Shown here in pieces: positions 58,647 to 64,000 of a DNA stretch of 64,000 bases. Location: positions 334,168 through 398,167 of the forward strand of contig NW_005199601.1 in NCBI RefSeq assembly GCF_000372725.1, given 5' to 3'. This DNA comes from Emiliania huxleyi CCMP1516 (lineage: Eukaryota > Haptophyta > Isochrysidales > Noelaerhabdaceae). Both the position numbers and the translations under genes were made by a program. Positions within the stretch are counted from its first letter, which is position 1; every line of letters starts with the position of its first letter. The notes beneath the pieces are model-generated. The model was not told the DNA's origin, made no database searches, and was given only the letters and a program-made list of their open reading frames with translations.

Positions 58647-61600
58647 GCCGCTTCGGCCGGTGGCGGGAGCGGCGCTTCGCCGCCGGCCTCGGGCGACGCC
58701 GCTGCCGCGGCGTCCGGCAGCAGCGGGGGTGGCGCGTGGCAACGGCTGTCGCAGCTCCTCGGAGCGCTCCTGCTCGCACCGGCGGAGGGCGAGAGCCCAC
58801 ACGCGCTGGCTCAGGCCGCGCTGCAGGCGCGGCTCTGGCCGGCGCTCCGTCGCCACCTCGAGAAGTGTTGCGCCTCGACGACGCAGGGCACTCCGTTCCG
58901 CGGGGACGGCACCACGCCTCCGCAGCCGTGCCTGTGGTCGGCTTGGGGCGCCGACCTCTTCGCACTGATGCGCGGCTTGGCGTTCCAAGACGCCGACGCC
59001 GGGGGGGCCGACGCCGCCGACGCCGCGGCCAGCGGGGCGCGGCTCGAGGAGCTCATTCGCCTCTCGCTCGCGCTCCTCGAGCGGGTGCGTGGCTCTTCTT
59101 CCCGCCAGAGGGTCGCGGGTGGCGGCGCGCTCGCGCTCTCCGCCTCCGACGCGGAGGCGATGGAGGTCGACGCGGCGCCGACGCCCGCCGCCGCCGCCGC
59201 GACCCCTCTGCCGCGGCGGCCGCCCTCGCCGCCCCCGCCCCCGGTGGGCGCCGCTTGCGCGATGCTCGAGCTGCTGTCCGAGGTGCTCGGTGCGTGCGAC
59301 GCCACGGGTTTGATCCTGAGCAGCGCCGACGGCGGCGGGCCGACGGCGATGCTGGAGGAGGCCGCCGTGGCCGCGGTGGAGGCGTCTCCCCTCCCGGCCG
59401 ACGCTGCCGACGCCGAGATGGTTTGCGCGCCGGTGACCGCCGGCGGCGCGGTGGTCCTCGCCCGCGGGTCTGTGGACGAGTCGAACGCGGACTTGGCCTT
59501 GCCTGACGAGGCGTCGGCAGTTGAGCGGCGCGCGAGGCAGCTGGCGTGCCGCGTGTGCACGTACGCGGTGACCGGCTCCAACTTCACCGACCAGCACTGG
59601 TACTACTGCTACACGTGCGGCCTCACCCAGTCGGAGGGCTGCTGCTCCGTCTGCATCCGCGTCTGCCATGCCGGCCACGTCGTCTCGTACTCGCGCCGCT
59701 CCCGTTTCTTCTGCGACTGCGGCGCCGGCGGGCTTGCCTCGCGGGGCGTCCACTGCAAGGCTCTCTCCCCGCGACGCTATGTGCCCCAGCCGCAGTCGCG
59801 CGTGGCGGCCGGGGCGACGGGCTCGGCGCCCACCGCCGCCCCGGCCGCCGCCCCGGCCGCCGCCTCGAGCCGCCCCGCGGCCGCGCGCTCCGCCGCCGTG
59901 ACGACGCTGCCGCCGCCCTCGCTCACCGGGCCGAGCAGGCTCGCGCTCCTGCGCTGCATGGCCGAGTCGAGCTTCGTGACGGTCGTCTTCGGCGCCTACG
60001 AGTGGCTGCTCTCGCTGGCGCAGGCGGAGGAGCGCGCCGCCGCCGCCGTCGGCATCGCCGCGTCGGAGCCGGACCTCTTCCCAGTCGGAGAGAGCGCGAG
60101 ACACGTGGTTGCGCCCGCGTCTGGCCTCGCCTCGCTCCGGCTGCTGCTGCGGCCGGGCGCCTGACGACGCATGCCTCACAACCGACCCGCGGCCAGCCGA
60201 GAGGACCCGAGAGGCCCCCGAGAGTAGGCGCCTTCGACGTCAAGCCGAAGCCCGACGCGTCCCACGCGCGCGAGATGCGCAACCTGCTCGCGACGGGCGG
60301 CTTGCCTCGCTGCGTGCTGGCCGCCTCGCCCTCCGGCTTGCTCGCCGTCGCCGAAGCCGACCGCCTACACCTCGTCGACTCGGCGACCGTCCTCGCGCTC
60401 GCCCCGCTGCCGCCAGGCTGCGGCGAGGGCGGAGGGTCGCCAGCTCTGAGCAACCCCTCTCACGGCGCCGGCGCTGCCGCCGTGGCAGCGGCGGCCGCCC
60501 GCGCCGCCGCCGCCTCTGCCGGAGCCGGGGCCGCGGCGGCGGCGGCGGCGGCGGCGTCCGTCGCCAGTGGCGGCGTGGCGTCGGCGACGCCGCTCGAGCG
60601 TTCCGCGCTGCGCACGCTCTCCAAGACCGCCCTCGGCTTTGAGATCGTCTCGCTCGCCTTTTGCCCGGCCGACAGCACGCTGCTGCTCGTGGCGGGGCTG
60701 CGTGCCGCCGCCGTCCTCACCGTGAGTCCGCGCGGCGAGGTCTCGGTGCGGCTGCCGCTCGATTTGGGGCTCGAGACGCCGACGGCATCGAGCCCGCCGC
60801 CGTCGCTGTTGCGCGCGCTGTGGGCACCCGGGGTGGCTCCATGCGTCGGCCTCCTGAGCGGCGGCCCTGCGGGCTGGGTCAAGCTCTACGATCTCCGCCG
60901 CCACCGCGGCGCGCCGTTTGCCCACCTCGCGCCTCCCGACGAGCCTCTCAAGGACGTCACCTTCGCCACCGACGCTGCGGCCGGGCCGGAGGCCGCCTCT
61001 CCGGGCTTGGTCGTGCTCGCGATGAGCGGGGTGGGAACAATCTACACGCACCGCTTCCCACCCCTGCCCGCCGCCGCCGCGGCGCCCGCCCCCGCCTCCT
61101 CCTCCATTCCCTCCTCGGCGGCGCTGCCCGCCGCCGCGCCAGAGCGGCCCCGCCCGACCGTCCTCTCGTCGGCGCTCGCCGTGCCCGCCGAGCTGAGGTC
61201 GCGGCTGGGAGTCACGTTGCACTACTCGCCTCCGTGCGACCTCCTCTTCACTTCCTTTGCCGACGGCCGCGCCTTTGTGCTGCGGCTGGATGCGGCGCGC
61301 ACCCGCGCCGTCCGGGGCTGCCCCCTCCACCCAGTCCTCCAGGCGGCCAGCGTCGCCGCTGCGGCGGGCGCGCCCTGTGGTGGGAGCGGCGGCGCGGGAA
61401 GCGCGGTCGGCCCCGGCGGCAACAGCGGAGCGCCGCAGCACCAGGCGTCGCACGCGGCGGCGGTGGGAGCCGGCGCCGCCCCGGCGGGCTTGGCGGCCCG
61501 CTGCGTGCCCCACTCGCACTGGCGCGACGTGCCGGGCTGCCGCGGCCTCCTCACCGCCGCCTGCCGCAAGACGCTCCAGCCGCTTCTCCTGTGTGTCACT

Positions 61601-64000
61601 CCGGCGGCCATCGAGGTGCAGCCGCTCCGCCCCTCCACGCGCATCGAGGGCATCGCGGCCGCCGCCGCGCCGGCCCACGGAGCCGCGGCACGGGCGCCGT
61701 CGGCCGAGGTTGCTGCGGTTTGCTGGGCGCGCGCGCCGAGGGGCGGCGTGGTGCGCTGCGGGGCTGCGCGGCTCACGGCGCCTGTTGTGAGTAGGCGCTC
61801 CACGAGGACGGGTCCCTCTCGTGCCACCAGGCGACGGCCTCGCGCCACTGCCCCCCCCCCCCCCTCCCCTCCCCCAAACCCGCGCCGTCCCCTCGCCAGG
61901 CGACAAAGCCACCCGGCGGCGGCGGCTCGCAGCTCGACTCGTTGCGCGCCGCGCTGCTCCGCGCCTTCGAGCGTCGGACGAGCGCCACGCGGCTTGCCTT
62001 CCGCGTGGACGCCTTCGAGGAGGGCTCCTGCGTCACCTCGTCGCCGGAGGTCACCCTCTTCGTCGACGCGGCGCGCGGCGCCCCAGACAGCATCAAGGCG
62101 CGCCTCTCCGCCGCGTCGGACGACTGCATCGTCGGGCAGGTCGAGTACGGGCCGATGACGCTCTCGGTGAGCAACTCGTCGTCGGACCTCGTGCCGATCG
62201 GAGTGCGGCTGCTCCTCGGCGCGTCGCACCCGCACCAGGTTCCGTCGTCGATCCGGCTCTTTGGGCGGACGGTGTCGACCGTGGACGGCGAGCGCCGCTG
62301 GTACGATTTGCCGTTCACGCCGGCCGAGTCCATCGTTGGCCAGCGCTCCTTCTCGCTCACTCTGGCGCCGGCGCACTCTGGCGCCGGCCCTCCCGTCCTC
62401 AACGCTGTGGAGGTGTTTGGGGCCACGCGGCGCGAGTTCGGCTTCGACATGCAAGTGACGGCGCTCTCGGCGAAGCACCTCACCCCCAGCGCGGCCTCGT
62501 CTGTCCACGGGGGCGAGGGCGGCCTCCGCCGCCGCCAGATCCTGGTCGGGCTCGAGACGGCACTGACGGAGCTACGAGTCTTCCACGCCGTCGCGGCCGC
62601 CACGGGCGGCGGCGGCGGCGGCGCGGGCGCGGGCGTCGGGGCCGCAGCGCCGGGCCGCGAGGCGATGCTCGAGGCGTTGCCCCGCGCGCTGAGGCTCGAC
62701 GGCTCGCTGGCAACCCTGCGCCGGCCCGCCAAGTCGCTGCTGCGCCTCCTCGAGCCGCAGCGCGAGCGGTACCACGAGATCAAGGACGGCGCCCTCTTCC
62801 GCCACACGGCCGCCGTCGCGGAGGCGCTGGCTGCCGAGCCCTCGAGCGCGGGCGCCGCGGCCGCAATGTCTGCGGCGGTCGGCGGCGCCGACCGCGCAGC
62901 TCTCGGCAGCGCGTCTGCCGCCGCGGCGGCGCTGCTGCCGCTGCTCTCGGCGCTGTGCAAGGTGGTCCATAAGAGGCCGCAGTCGCTGCTCCGCCACGTG
63001 CGGGCCGAGCCCGCCTTCCTCGCCACTCTCTGTGCCGGCGCGCAGCGGCTGCCGGCGCTGCCTCCGTCGGCGGCGGCGTCGGGCGGCGCGGGCGCCGCTA
63101 AGCCGAGCTTGCGGCTCGTCTACTCGTCTCTCGTGCACCTCCTACTCGCTTGCGCTCAGCACGCGGTGGAGGAACCGCCGCCGGCCGCCGAAGAGGGCGG
63201 CGGCCGGGCAGCAGAGCCGTCGGGCGGCCCAGCGCCCGCGCCGCCGACGGCTGCCGAGCTCGACGCGCTGCGCCCCATTTGGTCGCAGCTCTCGGCGCTG
63301 CTCCTCTCGCAGAGCGAGAGCGTGCGCACCGCCACGGCCGCCGCCCTCTCCCGCGCGCTCCTCTCCTCGCTGCCGAGCGGGGCAGCGCCCCCCTTTGACG
63401 GCTTGTCGCCGCGAGAGGGGGGCGGAGCCGGGAGCGGCGGCGGATACGGATACGGCGGCGGCGGCGGCGGCGGCGGCGGGGACGGCGGCGCGGGCGGCGG
63501 CGCGGGTCGCGGGCTGCGGCGTAGCGCGGGCATGGGCGGGGCGATGGGCTCGGCGAAGAGCGTCGAGTTTCTGGTGGCCAACAGCTGCTTGGGCGGCTCG
63601 GCTCCGCTGTACGCGGCGCAGTCGGCGGTGCTGCCCCTCCTCGCGAATGAGAGCGAGGTGGAGGCGTCCGGAGTGGTCGTGGGGAGCGCACACATCGGCG
63701 ACGACGACGACGACGAGCACGGGGGCGTCGGCGCGGGAGACGACGACGAGGCGATGGCGATGGAGGAGGAGGAGGACGGGATGGCCGAGGTGGAGATGGA
63801 GGACGACGACGACGAGGAGGCGCACGCGCGGGATGAGGCCGAGGAGATGTCGCTCGAGGCGGAGGCGGAGGCCCTCGCGTCTGCCGCGGCGGCGGGAGGC
63901 GCCGACGCCGACGACGCCGACGACGACGCGATGCTCGCCATGGCGATCTCCATGTCGCTGCGCCAGGCGCAGTCCGGCGGCGGTGGGGGCAGAGGCGGTG
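51995..64000 (+). CDS. UBR4: UBR4 (BIG/Calossin-type) E3 ubiquitin ligase, 3' end beyond window
   Basis: UBR4 is a giant N-recognin that binds destabilising N-termini and ubiquitinates substrates. Exons: 51995-52054, 52163-52270, 52527-52799, 52878-52960, 53028-53160, 53710-54132, 54208-54478, 54539-54753, 54995-55063, 55132-55222, 55294-60156, 60228-61786, 61900-64000 and on. All phases agree. Exon 1 carries a ubiquitin-interacting-motif-like helix (DDDDLALAIALSKSL); exon 2 is acidic. The UBR box is at 59547-59760 (CRVCTYAVTGSNFTDQHWYY, CGLTQSEGCCSVCIRVCHAG, FFCDCGAGG). A beta-propeller-like region follows (GGPAGWVKLYDL, LVVLAMSGVGTIYTHRF), then a jelly-roll-like part (SIRLFGRTVS, RWYDLPFTPAESIVG). 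Another acidic, UIM-like stretch (AMLAMAISMSLRQA) lies near the window end. The UBR box falls near residue 2000, close to its place in other UBR4 proteins. Weakest points are the start, and intron 5, which contains the N gap. Confidence 0.9.
52800..52896 (+). repeat. UBR4: UBR4 intron 3: boundary duplication, core family A
   Basis: The GC-AG intron 52800-52877 begins GCGCTCGGCCTTGTCGTGA; exactly these 19 bases begin the next exon (52878-52896). Its remaining ~50 bases are nearly the same as the end of intron 10 (55241-55293). Confidence 0.92.
52961..53055 (+). repeat. UBR4: UBR4 intron 4: boundary duplication
   Basis: The intron 52961-53027 begins GTCGCCTCCGGGGCAGGCGG AGGCGAG; the next exon begins GTCGCCTCCGGGCGGAGGCG AG, the same but for a four-base indel. 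Its end GAATTCTTTTTTCAG also appears at the start of intron 5 (53163-53178). Confidence 0.88.
53493..53592. other. assembly gap (100 N)
   Basis: One hundred N bases inside UBR4 intron 5, flanked by C-rich low-complexity sequence. Any exon hidden in the gap cannot be seen, but exons 5 and 6 join in phase without one. Confidence 0.99.
54479..54575 (+). repeat. UBR4: UBR4 intron 7: boundary duplication, core family B
   Basis: The GC-AG intron 54479-54538 begins GCGCCGCTCCGCCCGGTGGA and continues for ~36 bases as a near-copy (about 85%) of the next exon's start at 54539. The rest is CTAGGAACCTTCTAGGAACC TTCTAG, shared with intron 9. Confidence 0.88.
54927..55020 (+). repeat. UBR4: UBR4 intron 8: internal copy of the next exon's start
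   Basis: CCACCTCGCCTCGAACGCGC G occurs inside intron 8 (about 54929-54949) and again at the start of exon 9 (about 55000-55020). The first copy is itself preceded by an acceptor-like CACCACAG. Confidence 0.85.
55064..55163 (+). repeat. UBR4: UBR4 intron 9: 32-bp exact boundary duplication, core family B
   Basis: The intron 55064-55131 begins GTGCCGCTCCCCGCCCTCTT TGAGCCCGCGGG, and the next exon begins with the same 32 bases. The core TTCTAGGAACCTTCTAGGAA CCTTCTAG matches intron 7. Confidence 0.93.
55223..55316 (+). repeat. UBR4: UBR4 intron 10: core family A
   Basis: The GC-AG intron 55223-55293 begins GCGCGGGGGACTCCCCC, a diverged match to the exon start GCGCGTGGGCGGCCCTCC. Its last ~50 bases (GTACCCGAACCCATCCCCCA, CCCCCACGGTACCGAACCCA) are nearly identical to intron 3. 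Confidence 0.88.

Overview
This window looks like nuclear DNA of a GC-rich unicellular alga, most likely a haptophyte or a similar alga with a secondary plastid. The reasons are the very GC-rich coding sequence, short introns of which many are GC-AG rather than GT-AG, a DUF4336 protein whose N-terminus looks like a signal peptide followed by a plastid transit peptide (ASALAP junction), several FkbM-type methyltransferases, an RCC1-repeat gene, and abundant simple repeats and mobile-element debris. The assignment rests on these features only; no search was run. A 100-base N gap lies at 53493-53592. Layout. 1-623 is a large inverted repeat. 1727-2996 is a four- or five-exon VPS29 retromer gene with a proline-rich tail. 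3395-4699 holds weak minus-strand coding stretches. 5228-6379 is a secreted FkbM-type methyltransferase. 7803-8594 is an F-box protein with a SNF2-like segment. 10276-10857 is a VRR-NUC nuclease next to an AT-rich, hairpin-rich patch. 10858-13571 is repeat-rich with no gene seen (181-bp tandem repeat). 13572-14381 is a membrane protein. 15700-15885 is a piggyBac-like MITE. 16664-17116 is a sulfotransferase fragment and 17976-18981 a DOT1-like methyltransferase. 19556-24183 has a small repeat protein, a membrane protein, an RCC1-repeat protein and a proline-rich secreted protein. 26244-26560 is a retroelement relic, 27399-28011 and 28562-30126 are two hypothetical two-exon genes, and 30453-34859 is a truncated Copia-type retrotransposon. 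35777-40477 contains a tRNA-His-like gene, several tandem-repeat arrays, a TIR element, a 5S rRNA gene and a coiled-coil protein. 40947-41529 is another TIR element just upstream of the plastid DUF4336 gene (41577-43588). 45930-46660 is a decayed bacterial-type Ser/Thr kinase. 47163-51725 has a glycosyltransferase and two methyltransferases. From 51995 to the window end runs the UBR4 (BIG/Calossin) E3 ligase gene. The most striking signal is in UBR4. A thirteen-exon model joins in phase throughout, and at least five introns begin with a near-copy of the first 19-36 bases of the exon that follows. Two pairs of those introns also share the same core sequence, so they look like recently spread introner-like introns. 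The DUF4336 gene shows the same boundary duplication. Functionally the recognisable genes cover endosomal sorting (VPS29), ubiquitin ligation (UBR4, F-box), surface or secreted glycan modification (two FkbM-type and one class I methyltransferase, a glycosyltransferase, a sulfotransferase) and chromatin-type methylation (DOT1-like); nothing indicates co-transcription.
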